DNA of 64,000 nt from Campylobacter sp. CNRCH_2014_0184h (GCF_025772985.1 NZ_JAKMTB010000002.1:186001-250000), one strand, 5' to 3'. Counted from the stretch's first letter, positions 36,700 through 46,578 are shown. The notes: a model not told the origin generated them from the sequence alone. Translations and numbers: made by a program.

Positions 36700-37929
36700 T
36701 CAGCCTTTAACTTTTTTATTTTTTATAAATAAAGGTTTTGCACCTTCTTTGATTACCTCTTTGGTAATTACTATACTATATCCATTATACTCTGGCAAAT
36801 CAAACATCAAATCTACCATCATCTCTTCAATAATACTTCTTAAACCTCTAGCCCCTGTTTTACGCTCCAATGAAAGCTTAGCAATCTCTCTTAGTGCTTC
36901 ATCTTCAAATTTTAATTCCACATTATCAATAGCAAAAAGTTTTTGATATTGTTTAATAATGGCATTTTTTGGCTCTGTTAAAATACGCACCATGCTTTCT
37001 TCATCAAGCTCTTCTAAAGAAGCAAGCACATGCAATCTTCCTATAAGTTCAGGGATAAGCCCAAAATGCACTAAATCATCAGGTTCTAATCTTTGAAGTA
37101 AAGCTTCTTTTTCATCTTTTTTATCATCAGTAAAAAAGCCCATGACATTATCGCCTAATTTTCTTTTAATGATATCACTAATACCATCAAAAGCTCCACC
37201 ACACACAAATAAAATATTAGTCGTATCTATTTGTATAAAATCTTGATTTGGGTGTTTTCTACCACCTTTTGGCGGAATATTTACTAAAGATCCTTCAATG
37301 ATTTTAAGTAAAGCTTGTTGCACACCCTCACCACTCACATCTCTTGTAATGGAGCGATTTTCACCCATCCTTGCGATTTTATCTATCTCATCGATAAATA
37401 TAATCCCTTTTTGTGCTCTTTGCACATCTCCATCAGCAGCTTGCAAAAGACGAGTAAGGATATTTTCAACATCTTCTCCTACATAACCTGCTTCAGTTAA
37501 AGAAGTCGCATCACAAATTGCAATAGGCACATCTAAAAATCTAGCTAAAGTTTGCGCTAACAAAGTTTTTCCACTTCCTGTTGGACCTACTAATAAAATA
37601 TTTGATTTTGCTAATTCTGTATCATCATCTTCTAAGTCAGATCTAAAAAGCCTTTTGTAGTGATTATACACCCCTACACTAAAGATTTTTTTAGCCCTAT
37701 CTTGCCCGATGACATATTTATCTAAATATGCTTTTAATTCTTTAGGGGTTATGTCTTTAAAATTTTCTTTATCAACTTCTTTATTTTTTAGCTCTTTTTC
37801 CTCTCCAAAGAAAATATTGCAAGCACTTTCAGCACAATACTCACATATAAAGGCATTATTATAATCATTTACTAAAATTCTTCTTTCGCTTGTTTCTATT
37901 TCGTTACAAAAACTACATCTTTTAACCAT
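36700..37929 (-). CDS. clpX: ClpXP protease ATP-binding subunit ClpX
   Basis: 409 aa AAA+ unfoldase that feeds proteins to ClpP. The N-terminal zinc domain has four cysteines (CSFCNEIE ... CEYCAES). The AAA+ module has Walker A GPTGSGKT, Walker [12 protein letters not shown], the ClpX IGF-type loop region replaced by [10 protein letters not shown], sensor and box [16 protein letters not shown], and ARG in GARGLRS. It overlaps lpxA by eight bases, an unusual but conserved pairing of protein quality control with lipid A synthesis. Confidence 0.98.
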   Translation of the reverse strand: MVKRCSFCNEIETSERRILVNDYNNAFICEYCAESACNIFFGEEKELKNKEVDKENFKDITPKELKAYLDKYVIGQDRAKKIFSVGVYNHYKRLFRSDLEDDDTELAKSNILLVGPTGSGKTLLAQTLARFLDVPIAICDATSLTEAGYVGEDVENILTRLLQAADGDVQRAQKGIIFIDEIDKIARMGENRSITRDVSGEGVQQALLKIIEGSLVNIPPKGGRKHPNQDFIQIDTTNILFVCGGAFDGISDIIKRKLGDNVMGFFTDDKKDEKEALLQRLEPDDLVHFGLIPELIGRLHVLASLEELDEESMVRILTEPKNAIIKQYQKLFAIDNVELKFEDEALREIAKLSLERKTGARGLRSIIEEMMVDLMFDLPEYNGYSIVITKEVIKEGAKPLFIKNKKVKG

Positions 37930-38716
37930 GGTTTTTTTCCTTATATATAGGAATTCCTCTTTTTGTTTCTAAGATAAAATTACACATTTTTTTAACATTT
38001 TCACTAGAAGCACTTTCTAATAAATTCAAAGCATTATCTTTTAAATTTCCTTGTCTGAATAAAAATTTAAAAGCTTTGCTTAAAACATCCACTTCTTCTT
38101 TATCAAAGCGTCTTCTAATGCCTACTAAATTCAAACTTCTAATGCTTGCACGATTTCCCTCAGCTAAGCAAAATGGCACTACATCTTGAGAAAGTGCGCT
38201 AGCACCTGCTATCATACACCCTTCTCCTACTTTTACAAATTGATGTATTGGAGTAAGCCCACCTACTACAGTATAATCTCCAAGTTCTACATGGCCTGCT
38301 AAAGTAGCATTATTTGCTAAAATGATGTGATCTCCTAAAGTACAATCATGCGCAATATGAGAATAAGCCATGATAAAAGCATTATCGCCTATCCTTGTGA
38401 AGCCATCGCCTTTAGCTGTACCTGAGTTAATAGTAACAAATTCTCTAATAACCGCATTCTTTCCTATGATAACACCTGAGTTTATCTCATCTTTATAAGA
38501 TATATCTTGCGGGATATCTCCAACTATAGCATAAGAAAACACTTTTGAATTCTCACCTATAGTTACATTAGGTAAAATTCTTGCACCTTGTTTGATGATG
38601 GTATTTACACCTATGTTAGCATTTTTACCAACATAAGCATAAGCTTCTACTACAACATCATCTGCTATAATAGCTCCATCTTCTATAACTGCACTTGGAT
38701 GAATTTTGCTCATCAT
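37922..38716 (-). CDS. lpxA: UDP-N-acetylglucosamine acyltransferase
   Basis: 264 aa left-handed beta-helix built of hexapeptide repeats ([48 protein letters not shown] with the catalytic His). It adds the first acyl chain in lipid A synthesis. The ATG overlaps fabZ by four bases. The C-terminal helical domain is normal. lpxD is not in the window. Confidence 0.97.
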   Translation of the reverse strand: MMSKIHPSAVIEDGAIIADDVVVEAYAYVGKNANIGVNTIIKQGARILPNVTIGENSKVFSYAIVGDIPQDISYKDEINSGVIIGKNAVIREFVTINSGTAKGDGFTRIGDNAFIMAYSHIAHDCTLGDHIILANNATLAGHVELGDYTVVGGLTPIHQFVKVGEGCMIAGASALSQDVVPFCLAEGNRASIRSLNLVGIRRRFDKEEVDVLSKAFKFLFRQGNLKDNALNLLESASSENVKKMCNFILETKRGIPIYKEKNHG

Positions 38717-39153
38717 TTATCTACTATCATGGCTTTAAGTTCAGCTTCTGCAACTAATTGCCCATCTACAAAAGCTTTTCCTTGGAAAATCCACATATTT
38801 CCACGATTTTTTACTACACTCATTTCATAATCAAGTCTATCACCAGGACGCACTGGATTTCTAAATTTTGCATTATCAATACCCGTAAAATATACTACCT
38901 TAGTGCTTGGATCTACTTTATCATCCATACTTTCAAATGCTAAAACCCCTCCAGTTTGCGCCATGCCTTCTAAAATTAACACACCCGGATAAATTGGATG
39001 ATCTGGAAAATGTCCCATAAAAACATGATCGCTTATACTAATATTTTTATAACCTCTAACAACTTCTTTGTTTTTTAATTCTACGATTTTATCTACAAGT
39101 AAAAATGGATACCTATGTGGTAAAATTTTTTGAATTTGCATTACATCTATCAT
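38713..39153 (-). CDS. fabZ: 3-hydroxyacyl-ACP dehydratase FabZ
   Basis: 146 aa hot-dog fold enzyme for the dehydration step of fatty acid synthesis. The active-site His lies in [20 protein letters not shown], with the catalytic Glu in the same helix, and [11 protein letters not shown] is the N-terminal signature. It is first of the fabZ-lpxA-clpX-mreB-mreC unit; the fabZ-lpxA pair competes for the same hydroxyacyl-ACP, which explains co-expression. Confidence 0.97.
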   Translation of the reverse strand: MIDVMQIQKILPHRYPFLLVDKIVELKNKEVVRGYKNISISDHVFMGHFPDHPIYPGVLILEGMAQTGGVLAFESMDDKVDPSTKVVYFTGIDNAKFRNPVRPGDRLDYEMSVVKNRGNMWIFQGKAFVDGQLVAEAELKAMIVDK

Positions 39154-39221
39154 AAATTTAGCCTTAAAATATATTCAAAATTCAGATTTTACAAAAAAAA
39201 TATTAATAAATTAATTAAGTT

Positions 39222-40295
39222 TTATAACTTCACAATCTTTTCTTTGCTATCAAAATAAATTTCACTTTTTGCCATAAATTCATAAGCACCTTTAATAATA
39301 TTTTCAACAATAATCACCGGTGAAAGATCATAAGCACCAAAATGCTTTTGTCTTATTTTGATTTCTTGCTCTATTTTTAAAGGATTTTGTAAAAAATCTT
39401 CGTAATTTTTAAATCGCATTTTACATAAGCTATTAAAATAATCAAAACTCCATAAATTAATCTCATCCTTTGCACTTTTATAATGCTTTAAACCCTCATC
39501 TAAAACACTAAATTTAGTGTAAGAATTTTTAAAATGTGAGTAAAATAAAACATGAGTTCTTATAGCTTGCTTGTTTTGTTTTATCAAAGCCCTTAACAAG
39601 CGATAATTTAAAAATTTCTCTCTTTGAATTTCAAATTTAATGCCCTTTTTTTCTAAATTTTTTACTTGGTTGTAGAATTTAATTTTCTCTTCTATACTTG
39701 AAGGCAATATTTGTTTATTAATAGGACTCATCAGCTCATCTATAAAGGCTTTTTGACCTTTTTGTTTAGAAAGTGCATAAATACAACCACAATAATTTTG
39801 ATGATAAAGCATATCTTGCTTTGCTAGGGCAAATTGTCTTTGCGTACCTCCATTTTTTCTAAAATCAGGTGCTAAAAACTCTATACCAAATTTATCACAT
39901 TCTTTTTGTAATGCTAATTTTAGTTGCTCTAGGTCTTTTTTAGGAGATGTTAAAAGAGTTGTTGTAAGTTTTTTTTCTCCTATTTTTTGAGCAAATTCAA
40001 CACTTTTATGCATTCTAAAATCAAAACAAATTTGACATCTTGCACCTTTTTCAGGCTCATCCTCATAGCCCTTTACGCTCTCAAGCCATTTTTCATACTC
40101 ATATTCACCCTTATAAAGTTTAATGCCTAATTTATCACAACTGCGTTTAACATCTAAAAATCTAAGTTCATGCTCACTATATGGATGGATGTTTGGGTCA
40201 TAAAAATACCCGATGATTTTTTCTTCAGGATAGGCTTTGCTTAATTCTTGTATAAAATAATGACTATCCACGCTACAACAAATATGAACTAACAT
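39222..40295 (-). CDS. queH: Epoxyqueuosine reductase QueH
   Basis: 357 aa, DUF208 family. QueH reduces epoxyqueuosine to queuosine in tRNA, replacing QueG. Adjacent cysteines near the start (VHICCSVDSH), CQICFDFRM and a CGC cluster-binding stretch (NYCGCIYAL) provide the iron-sulfur ligands that define QueH. The C-terminal half (from about 200) is longer than in some QueH proteins. It overlaps bcp by seven bases. queD and queE, earlier steps, lie at 55.6-56.9 kb. Confidence 0.88.
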   Translation of the reverse strand: MLVHICCSVDSHYFIQELSKAYPEEKIIGYFYDPNIHPYSEHELRFLDVKRSCDKLGIKLYKGEYEYEKWLESVKGYEDEPEKGARCQICFDFRMHKSVEFAQKIGEKKLTTTLLTSPKKDLEQLKLALQKECDKFGIEFLAPDFRKNGGTQRQFALAKQDMLYHQNYCGCIYALSKQKGQKAFIDELMSPINKQILPSSIEEKIKFYNQVKNLEKKGIKFEIQREKFLNYRLLRALIKQNKQAIRTHVLFYSHFKNSYTKFSVLDEGLKHYKSAKDEINLWSFDYFNSLCKMRFKNYEDFLQNPLKIEQEIKIRQKHFGAYDLSPVIIVENIIKGAYEFMAKSEIYFDSKEKIVKL

Positions 40296-40750
40296 AATTC
40301 TTTTAACACCTTAAAAGCATGATCTTTAGCTTTTACATTTTTATAAATTTTTGCGATATTTCCTTCCTCATTAATTACAAAAGTAGATCTTATAAGCCCT
40401 TCATACTCTTTTCCATAATTTTTCTTTAAACCCCAAGCACCATAAAGTTTGCAAATTTCTTTTTCGCTATCACTTAACAAAGTGTGCTTTAAATCATATT
40501 TTTTTATGAAATTTTCATGTGATTTCACACTATCTGGGCTAATACCTATAATCACAGCATTTTGTCCTAAAAAATCTTCATAATTTTGACTAAATTCGCA
40601 AGCTTGTGTAGTACAACCTGGGGTATTATCTTTTGGATAAAAATACAAAATAATTTTTTTACCCAAAAAATCACTTAGAGAAATTTTAACTCCATCTTGA
40701 TTTAAAAGTTCAAAAACTGGAGCTTTATCACCAATTTGCAATTCTTTCAT
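40289..40750 (-). CDS. bcp: Thiol peroxidase, Bcp/PrxQ family
   Basis: 153 aa atypical peroxiredoxin that reduces hydroperoxides with thioredoxin. The active site is PGCTTQACEFSQ: peroxidatic cysteine and resolving cysteine five residues on. IILYFYPKDNTPGC is the family signature. It overlaps the tautomerase gene by four bases and queH by seven. trxA and trxB are also in the window, though not adjacent. Confidence 0.95.
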   Translation of the reverse strand: MKELQIGDKAPVFELLNQDGVKISLSDFLGKKIILYFYPKDNTPGCTTQACEFSQNYEDFLGQNAVIIGISPDSVKSHENFIKKYDLKHTLLSDSEKEICKLYGAWGLKKNYGKEYEGLIRSTFVINEEGNIAKIYKNVKAKDHAFKVLKELC

Positions 40751-40953
40751 TTTTTACCTTTCAATCTTAATTTTTCTACACTTTCACCACCAAAAGCAAT
40801 ATTATATGGCTCAATATCTTCTAGCATTATGACTATATTTTGCTTTGGTTTATTATATTTTGCATGCAAAAGCTCTGTAATATCTGCTATTAACTCTTCT
40901 TTTTGTACTTTGCTAAATTCTGGTTTAGCGAGTTTGATACTAATAATAGGCAT
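40747..40953 (-). CDS. 4-oxalocrotonate tautomerase-like protein
   Basis: 68 aa starting MPIISIKL; Pro2, the catalytic base of the tautomerase family after Met removal, is present. I used the ATG at 40953 (AAGGAAAAACA before it); a longer frame to 40998 would bury the proline. Length fits the small 4-OT subunits that form hexamers. KKLRLKGKK-like C-terminus is basic. The biological substrate is unknown. Confidence 0.85.
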   Translation of the reverse strand: MPIISIKLAKPEFSKVQKEELIADITELLHAKYNKPKQNIVIMLEDIEPYNIAFGGESVEKLRLKGKK

Positions 40954-40988
40954 TGTTTTTCCTTGCTTTAAATAAAGAATTTTACTAT

Positions 40989-40994
40989 ATTCTA
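40989..40994 (-). promoter_or_regulatory. Extended -10 box for the tautomerase-bcp-queH operon
   Basis: The minus strand reads TTGCTAGAATATAG (TG-C-TAGAAT) about 36 bases before the tautomerase ATG. It lies in the divergent gap shared with ilvE. Confidence 0.55.
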
Positions 40995-41016
40995 GCAATT
41001 ATTAGTATATTTTTGA

Positions 41017-41022
41017 TAAAAT
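41017..41022 (+). promoter_or_regulatory. Extended -10 box before ilvE
   Basis: TTTTGATAAAATTAG contains TG-A-TAAAAT, an extended -10, about 29 bases before the ilvE ATG. Good distance for a sigma-70 start. Confidence 0.55.
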
Positions 41023-41050
41023 TAGTTTTATTTTCAATAAAGGCTTATTC

Positions 41051-41965
41051 ATGATTAGGGCAAAAAAAATTTGGATGGATGGAAAAATCATTGATTTTGA
41101 TGATGCAAAAATTCATGTTTTAACACATTCATTACATTATGCAAATGCAGTTTTTGAAGGAACAAGAGCTTATAAAACACAAAATGGTTTAGCAATTTTT
41201 AGATTAAAAGAACATACCAAAAGACTTTTAGAGTCTGCAAAAATCACTTTAATCAACTCACCTTTTTCTCAAGAAGAACTTGAAAATGCACAAGTTGAAC
41301 TTTTAAGAGCAAATGATTTTCAAAATAACACTTATTTGCGCCCATTGATCTTTTTGGGTGATGGAACTATGGGAGTTTATCATGCTAAAGCTCCTGTTAG
41401 AGTAGCTATTGCCGCTTGGGAATGGGGTGCTTATTTGGGCGAAGAAGGCTTAGAAAAAGGTATTAAGGTTAAAATTTCTTCTTTTGCTAGAAATAGCGTA
41501 AAATCTAGCCTAGGCAAAGCCAAAGCAAGTGCAAATTATTTAAATTCTCAAATGGCTAAATATGAAGCTATAGAAGCAGGATATGAAGAAGCTTTAATGC
41601 TTGATGAAGAAGGTTTTGTAGCAGAAGGGACAGGCGAGTGCTTTTTTATGGTTAAAGACGGGAAATTAATCACCCCGCCAAATGATTTTTCATTAAAAAG
41701 TATTACCCAAGATACTGTTTTAAAAATTGCACATGATTTGGGCATAAGCGTAGTGCGCCAAAGAATTTCAAGAGATGAAGTTTATGTGGCTGATGAAGCA
41801 TTTTTCACAGGAACTGCAGCAGAAATAACTCCAATAAATAATATTGATGCAAGAATTATAGGAAATGGAAAAAGAGGCGAGCTAACAACAAAGCTCCAAA
41901 ATGCGTATTTTGATATAGTTTATGGACGCAATGAAAAATACGCTTCTATGCTAACTTATATTTAA
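41051..41965 (+). CDS. ilvE: Branched-chain amino acid aminotransferase
   Basis: 304 aa fold-type IV PLP enzyme, last step in making valine, leucine and isoleucine. Marks: KIWMDGKIIDFDDAKIHVLTHSLHY, VFEGTRAY, the PLP lysine in SLGKAKASANYLNS, EALMLDEEGFVAEGTGEC and FFTGTAAEITPI. Length is usual. AAAGG sits nine bases before the ATG. It starts a plus-strand unit with the SPFH protein and two DUF2393 genes. Confidence 0.96.
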   Translation: MIRAKKIWMDGKIIDFDDAKIHVLTHSLHYANAVFEGTRAYKTQNGLAIFRLKEHTKRLLESAKITLINSPFSQEELENAQVELLRANDFQNNTYLRPLIFLGDGTMGVYHAKAPVRVAIAAWEWGAYLGEEGLEKGIKVKISSFARNSVKSSLGKAKASANYLNSQMAKYEAIEAGYEEALMLDEEGFVAEGTGECFFMVKDGKLITPPNDFSLKSITQDTVLKIAHDLGISVVRQRISRDEVYVADEAFFTGTAAEITPINNIDARIIGNGKRGELTTKLQNAYFDIVYGRNEKYASMLTYI

Positions 41966-41977
41966 CAAAGGAACTAA

Positions 41978-43048
41978 ATGCCAGCTGATTTGAATGATTA
42001 TTTTAATAAAAAAAACAATCAAAACAACAATAAGCAAAATTTAAATTTCAAAGCCCCAGAATTTAATTTCAAAGGTTTTGGAAAATTTTCTCCATTAATT
42101 TATAGCGCGATTGCAATTGTTTTAGTCTTTGCGCTTTTTAAACCTTTTGCAATAGTTAATTCAGGGGAAATGGGAATCAAGTCTACCACGGGTAAATACA
42201 GCCCTACTCCGCTTGAACCAGGACTTCATTTTTTTATGCCAGTATTACAAAAAATCACTATAGTAGATACTAGAGTAAGACAAATTAATTATGCTTCTAT
42301 TGAAGGCGTAAATGAAAATTTACAAATAGGTTCAGGGGTTGTAAATAAAAATAGTATTTCGGTGCTTGATTCAAGAGGTTTGCCTGTGTCTATTGATGTA
42401 ACTGTTCAATATAGATTAAATCCTTTACAGGTTCCTCAAACCATAGCTACTTGGGGGCTTAATTGGGAAAATAAAATCATTGACCCAGTTGTAAGAGATG
42501 TAGTAAGAAATGTGGTAGGTCAATATACTGCAGAAGAGCTTCCAACCAATCGTAACACCATAGCAGTGCAAATTGATCAAGGCATTAGAAAAACCATAGA
42601 AAGTCAACCAAATGAACCTGCTGAGCTTCAAGCAGTTCAACTTAGAGAGATTATCTTGCCTATAAAAGTAAAAGAGCAAATTGAAAGAGTACAAATTGCT
42701 AAACAAGAAGCTGAAAGAACCAAATACGAAGTAGAAAGAGCTAATCAAGAAGCACTTAAAAAAGCAGCTTTAGCTGAAGGGGAAGCAAATGCAACCATAA
42801 TTAGTGCTAAAGGTAGAGCAAGTGCGGTTAAAATAGAAGCTGATGCACAAGCGTATTCAAATAGAGAAATAGCAAAAAGTTTAAATAACCCTTTGCTTGA
42901 TTTAAAACAAATTGAAACTCAAAAGCAGTTTAACGAAGCACTTAAGGTTAATAAAGATGCCAAAATTTTCTTAACACCTGGTGGAGCTGTACCAAATATT
43001 TGGGTTGATAGCAAAGATAATAAAAGAACAAGCTCAGTAGCAAATTAA
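41978..43048 (+). CDS. SPFH/Band-7 domain membrane protein (HflK/HflC- or prohibitin-like)
   Basis: 356 aa. An N-terminal Asn/Gln/Lys-rich cytoplasmic segment (about 1-35) leads into a single membrane helix (about 38-60), then the SPFH domain (NSGEMGIKSTTGK ... LEPGLHFFMPVLQKITIVDTRV, YRLNP, VVRNVVGQYTAEEL) and a Glu/Ala-rich coiled-coil tail with IAKQEAERTKYEVERANQEA. SPFH proteins form membrane cages that organise proteases. It resembles HflK/HflC but stands alone. Followed by the DUF2393 pair. Confidence 0.9.
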   Translation: MPADLNDYFNKKNNQNNNKQNLNFKAPEFNFKGFGKFSPLIYSAIAIVLVFALFKPFAIVNSGEMGIKSTTGKYSPTPLEPGLHFFMPVLQKITIVDTRVRQINYASIEGVNENLQIGSGVVNKNSISVLDSRGLPVSIDVTVQYRLNPLQVPQTIATWGLNWENKIIDPVVRDVVRNVVGQYTAEELPTNRNTIAVQIDQGIRKTIESQPNEPAELQAVQLREIILPIKVKEQIERVQIAKQEAERTKYEVERANQEALKKAALAEGEANATIISAKGRASAVKIEADAQAYSNREIAKSLNNPLLDLKQIETQKQFNEALKVNKDAKIFLTPGGAVPNIWVDSKDNKRTSSVAN

Positions 43049-43065
43049 AAACTAAAGAAGTGATA

Positions 43066-43602
43066 ATGAAAGCCCAACACATTCGAGAGCAAATGATTTT
43101 TTATACTACTCATTTGCACTTAGTAGATTTTTTATTAATGGCCTTGGTTATATTTTTTTTCATTATCACTTTATTTTTAGCTTTAATCATCAGAAACAAG
43201 CCTGCTTTTGCCTTTATGGTGATTTTTTTAGGAATTTTATGTTCAGCAGGTATCGCTTATTTAGGATATTTTTTAATTGATACTAAAGTTAGATCAAGAA
43301 TAACCAGCTTAGATAATGCTCAATTTTTTGTATATGATAACTCACTCAGCGTTGATTATAGCTTAACAAATACTTCTAAAAAAAGCTTTAGATACTGCAA
43401 ATTAAAAGTAGAAGTTTTTAAGAAAAGTGATGATAATAGTACTTTTAAAAATTTAATACATACTATAAAACCTCTAAGAAGCAAATCAACCATGATAGAA
43501 AAAACAATAAATCCACAACAAACTATTAATTTAAAAACCAAATTTTCCGATTTTAAAGAAGGTCAAAATTTTGACATTGAGATTAGTTCAAAGTGTTTTT
43601 AA
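43066..43602 (+). CDS. DUF2393-type membrane protein (first of two)
   Basis: 178 aa. Two N-terminal membrane helices (about 20-45 and 50-72), then a soluble periplasmic-like domain with YDNSLSVDYSLTNTSKKSFRYCKLKVEVF and C-terminal FDIEISSKCF. ATG 43066 is preferred over the upstream GTG at 43060 because AAGAAG lies six bases before it. It overlaps the next gene by one base. Function unknown; the family is recalled as restricted to epsilonproteobacteria. Confidence 0.8.
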   Translation: MKAQHIREQMIFYTTHLHLVDFLLMALVIFFFIITLFLALIIRNKPAFAFMVIFLGILCSAGIAYLGYFLIDTKVRSRITSLDNAQFFVYDNSLSVDYSLTNTSKKSFRYCKLKVEVFKKSDDNSTFKNLIHTIKPLRSKSTMIEKTINPQQTINLKTKFSDFKEGQNFDIEISSKCF

Positions 43603-44132
43603 TGGGATATTTTACATTTTTTCATATTTTAATCATTGTTATTATGTTAGCTTCTACAGGTTTAACTTGGGTTTTGCTTTACTTAAAAGTTCAAAATAAA
43701 AAATATATGATTATTTTTTGCATAGTGAGTTTTATACTAGCATTAATTTTAACCATTTCATTACTATTAACTATAGATCAATATACCAAAAAAGCAAGTT
43801 TGAGTAATTTTTCAACCTACAGACGCTTAGCAACAGAAAGTATTATTGTAAAAGGTAGAGTAACTAATGATACTAATTTTAAAATTTCTGAATGCTTTTT
43901 AGAGCTTAGGATAATTGATGATAACAAAAAACATGAGGTAAGTGGTGAAATCTTTAATCAACAAAATTTTGATAGCATAAAAAGAGCAAATCAAGAACAA
44001 AGAGATGCTTCATATAATATCAATATTGCAAAAAACTTACCAGGGCATACTTATAAAGATTTTTCATTTGAAGTGGGATTACCACCTCATTTTCAAAGCT
44101 ATAAGGTATTTAAACAATTAAAATGCAGATAA
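43602..44132 (+). CDS. DUF2393-type membrane protein (second of two)
   Basis: 176 aa. Same plan as its neighbour: two N-terminal helices (about 4-25 and 34-58) and a soluble domain with VKGRVTNDTNFKISECFLELRI and a C-terminal FKQLKCR. The shared cysteine and the N-terminal layout suggest an old tandem duplication. Starts at the ATG overlapping the previous stop (TAATG); a GTG nine bases upstream is possible. Ends three bases before the convergent purF. Confidence 0.8.
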   Translation: MGYFTFFHILIIVIMLASTGLTWVLLYLKVQNKKYMIIFCIVSFILALILTISLLLTIDQYTKKASLSNFSTYRRLATESIIVKGRVTNDTNFKISECFLELRIIDDNKKHEVSGEIFNQQNFDSIKRANQEQRDASYNINIAKNLPGHTYKDFSFEVGLPPHFQSYKVFKQLKCR

Positions 44133-44135
44133 GGA

Positions 44136-45476
44136 TTATTTAATAAAATAATCCCCATCAAAACTAATTAAAGAGTATTTTCTTTCATCGCCTATACTTG
44201 AAACTAGTTCATTAATATCCAAAAAAGTCAAGCTATCTGCACCTGTATACTCTCTAACCTCTTCAACGCTTTTATTAGCTGAGATTAATTCTTCAAAGGT
44301 AGGTGTATCTATACCATAAATATCAGGAAATTTAATTTCTGGACATGCAATCGCTAAATGGATTTTTCTTGCACCTGCTTGTTTTAAAAGTGCAATAATT
44401 TTTTTAGAAGTTGTTCCTCTTACCACACTATCATCAATCACCACTATATCTTTGCCTTCTAAGACTTTTTTCATAGGATTGAGTTTTAATTTTACCTTCA
44501 AATTTCTCATTTCTTGAGTTGGCTCTATGAAAGTTCTTCCAACATAGTGATTTCTCACTATTGCCATTTCAAGTGGGATTTTTAAATATTGTGCAAAACC
44601 TATAGCAGCACTTACACCACTATCTGGAACTGGCACTACAAAATCCACTTTTTCTTTAAATTTTTTAGCCAAGGCTTCACCCATTTTTTTACGCACTTCA
44701 TATACGCTTTTACCTTCTATAATACTATCAGGTCTAGCAAAATAAATATACTCAAATGCACAAATTCTTGGGTCTGTCTTATCAAATACTTGAATGCTTT
44801 CAAACTCATAACTACCTTGAGTAAAAATCAACATCTCGCCTGGTTTTACATCGCGGATAAATTCAGCCTCTATCAAATCAAAAGCGCAAGTTTCACTCGC
44901 TACAATATACCCACCATCTTTTAATCTACCCAAAGATAAAGGTCTAACCCCATAAGGATCTCTTACTACAAAAAGTTGATTTTTACTAGCAAGCATAAAG
45001 CAATACGCTCCCTTGCTTTGAGTCAAGCTTTCTATAAATCTATCTTTTAAAGTTTCTTTTTTGCTTTTTGCTATTAAATGTACCACATTTTCTGTATCCA
45101 TATTAGAATGAAAAATAGCCCCATTGTTAATCAATTCTTTTCTAACTTCTTCTTTATTAATCAAATTTCCATTATGCACTAAAGAAATATCACCCAAAGA
45201 ACAAGTAGCTGCAACAGGTTGGGCATCATGCAAAGAAGAATTTCCTGCAGTAGAATAACGATTATGTCCTATAGCTATCTCGCCTTTTAATCCTGCTAGA
45301 ATTTGTGTATTAAAAATTTGCCCTACTTCACCTTTAGCTTTGTGTGTTTTGATACTCAAACCATCACTTACGCTAATCCCACTTGCCTCTTGCCCGCGAT
45401 GTTGCATAGCAAATAAAGCATAATAAGCCACTGTACTTGCATTTTTTGAATTAATTACTCCAACTACTGCACACAT
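44136..45476 (-). CDS. purF: Amidophosphoribosyltransferase
   Basis: 446 aa, first committed step of purine synthesis. The N-terminal nucleophile cysteine is C2 in MCAVVGVINSK (Met removed). The glutaminase half includes HRGQEASGISVSDG and GHNRYSTAGNS; the phosphoribosyltransferase half includes VVPVPDSGVSAAIGFA and IDDSVVRGTTS, the PRPP loop. It abuts dapB with no gap. It is complete. Confidence 0.97.
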   Translation of the reverse strand: MCAVVGVINSKNASTVAYYALFAMQHRGQEASGISVSDGLSIKTHKAKGEVGQIFNTQILAGLKGEIAIGHNRYSTAGNSSLHDAQPVAATCSLGDISLVHNGNLINKEEVRKELINNGAIFHSNMDTENVVHLIAKSKKETLKDRFIESLTQSKGAYCFMLASKNQLFVVRDPYGVRPLSLGRLKDGGYIVASETCAFDLIEAEFIRDVKPGEMLIFTQGSYEFESIQVFDKTDPRICAFEYIYFARPDSIIEGKSVYEVRKKMGEALAKKFKEKVDFVVPVPDSGVSAAIGFAQYLKIPLEMAIVRNHYVGRTFIEPTQEMRNLKVKLKLNPMKKVLEGKDIVVIDDSVVRGTTSKKIIALLKQAGARKIHLAIACPEIKFPDIYGIDTPTFEELISANKSVEEVREYTGADSLTFLDINELVSSIGDERKYSLISFDGDYFIK

Positions 45477-46205
45477 TTAAATTCCTAAACAATCATCTAT
45501 ATCATATAAGCCATTTTCTTGAGAAGCTAACCATTTTGCACATTTTATCGCACCTTTTGCAAAAGTAGCTCTTGAAGTAGCCGTATGATTTAATTCTATA
45601 AATTCACCTTCATTGTAAAAACCAACCCTATGTGAACCTACTATATCACCGCCTCTTAAACTCATCACCGCGATTTCATCTTTACTTCTTTGTCCAATAA
45701 TCCCATCTCTACCGCTTACTCTGACCTTTTCTAAGTCTAAATTTCTAGCCTTAGCAACATTTTGTGCTAAAGTCATTGCGGTACCACTTGGAGCATCTTT
45801 TTTCTTATTATGGTGCATTTCAAGTATTTCTATATCAAAATCTCTCAAAGCCTCACTAGCTAAATAAGAAAGCTTTTTTAAAATCGCCACACCCAAAGAC
45901 ATATTAGTTGCATAAAGAATAGGCATAGTAATACTTGCACTTTGCATTAACTCATTTTGCTTAGCATCCAAACCTGTAGTACCTATCACCAAAGGCTTGG
46001 GATTACTTCTTGCATATAAAAGCAAATCCTCACAACCCTTTGGAGTAGAAAAATCAATAATTACATCACATTTATTAAAAAAATCTTCGTAATTTGATCC
46101 TTGATCAAAAAACGCACTAGCCTTTGCCTGCTCATCATCTTCTAGGCAAAGTCTTATTTGAGTACCCATACGCCCATTACTTCCATGGATTCCAATATTA
46201 ATCAT
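45477..46205 (-). CDS. dapB: 4-hydroxy-tetrahydrodipicolinate reductase
   Basis: 242 aa. It reduces the dapA product on the way to diaminopimelate and lysine. NAD(P)-binding loop [11 protein letters not shown] at the start, [19 protein letters not shown] with the catalytic His/Lys, [11 protein letters not shown] and a C-terminal [12 protein letters not shown] match the family. It has its own promoter and is followed by purF without a gap. Confidence 0.96.
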   Translation of the reverse strand: MINIGIHGSNGRMGTQIRLCLEDDEQAKASAFFDQGSNYEDFFNKCDVIIDFSTPKGCEDLLLYARSNPKPLVIGTTGLDAKQNELMQSASITMPILYATNMSLGVAILKKLSYLASEALRDFDIEILEMHHNKKKDAPSGTAMTLAQNVAKARNLDLEKVRVSGRDGIIGQRSKDEIAVMSLRGGDIVGSHRVGFYNEGEFIELNHTATSRATFAKGAIKCAKWLASQENGLYDIDDCLGI

Positions 46206-46234
46206 TTTAAATCTGCCTTTTTAGAATTTGGAAA

Positions 46235-46240
46235 ATTGTA
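46235..46240 (-). promoter_or_regulatory. -10 box for dapB-purF
   Basis: The minus strand reads CGCTACAATTTTCC with TACAAT about 30 bases before the dapB ATG, just downstream of the terminator of the PepSY-like gene. Confidence 0.5.
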
Positions 46241-46252
46241 GCGTTTATTTAT

Positions 46253-46275
46253 TTAAAAGCAAATAACGCTTTTAA
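46253..46275 (-). terminator. Stem-loop after the PepSY-like gene
   Basis: TTAAAAGC and GCTTTTAA form an eight-bp perfect inverted repeat with a seven-base loop, directly after the stop codon at 46276. The stem is AT-rich and the following tract (ATAAATAAACG) is not a T run, so efficiency is doubtful. Confidence 0.4.
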
Positions 46276-46575
46276 TTAATCATCCCATTTTTGCCCTAAA
46301 AAATTTCCATTTCTATCAAAAAACATTTCCATATTATTACTTAGTTTAATTTCATAACCAAATTCTTCCCAATCCACATCTACAATAAAAGCTCCAGGAA
46401 AAGAACTTTGAATTTTATCCATAATAGGTTTAGAAAGCCCATAATAATTTTGCGCATAAGGATTATGCTGAGGCATATGAGGCATATTTTGTTGATATGA
46501 ATTAGTATTTTGTTGTGTAATATTTGCACTAGCCATTAGTGCTAAAGTTGTACTTAGAATTAGTATTTTTTTCAT
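46276..46575 (-). CDS. Small exported PepSY-like protein
   Basis: 99 aa. Signal peptide at residues 1-18 (ALMASA), a Gln/Asn/Pro/His-rich linker (about 20-45), then a single PepSY-like fold: KIQSSFPGAFIVDVDWEEFGYEIKLSNNMEMFFDRNGNFLGQKWDD. Such proteins sit in the periplasm and usually inhibit or modulate partners, but the role of this one is unknown. A TTCAC-N6-TTCAC motif and a perfect inverted repeat covering the ribosome site lie in its upstream region, so it is under its own control. I recall a similar protein in the C. jejuni DccRS regulon, possibly this homologue. Confidence 0.85.
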   Translation of the reverse strand: MKKILILSTTLALMASANITQQNTNSYQQNMPHMPQHNPYAQNYYGLSKPIMDKIQSSFPGAFIVDVDWEEFGYEIKLSNNMEMFFDRNGNFLGQKWDD

Positions 46576-46578
46576 TTT

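Noticed and set aside
42425..42748. 107-codon minus-strand frame inside the SPFH gene
   Set aside because: Antisense to the coiled-coil part; Phe/Ser-rich without support.
44133..44154. GGATTATTT/AAATAATCC inverted repeat between the DUF2393 gene and purF
   Set aside because: A nine-bp stem at a convergent junction but no T run on either strand and within the purF end; it could help termination but is not listed as a terminator.
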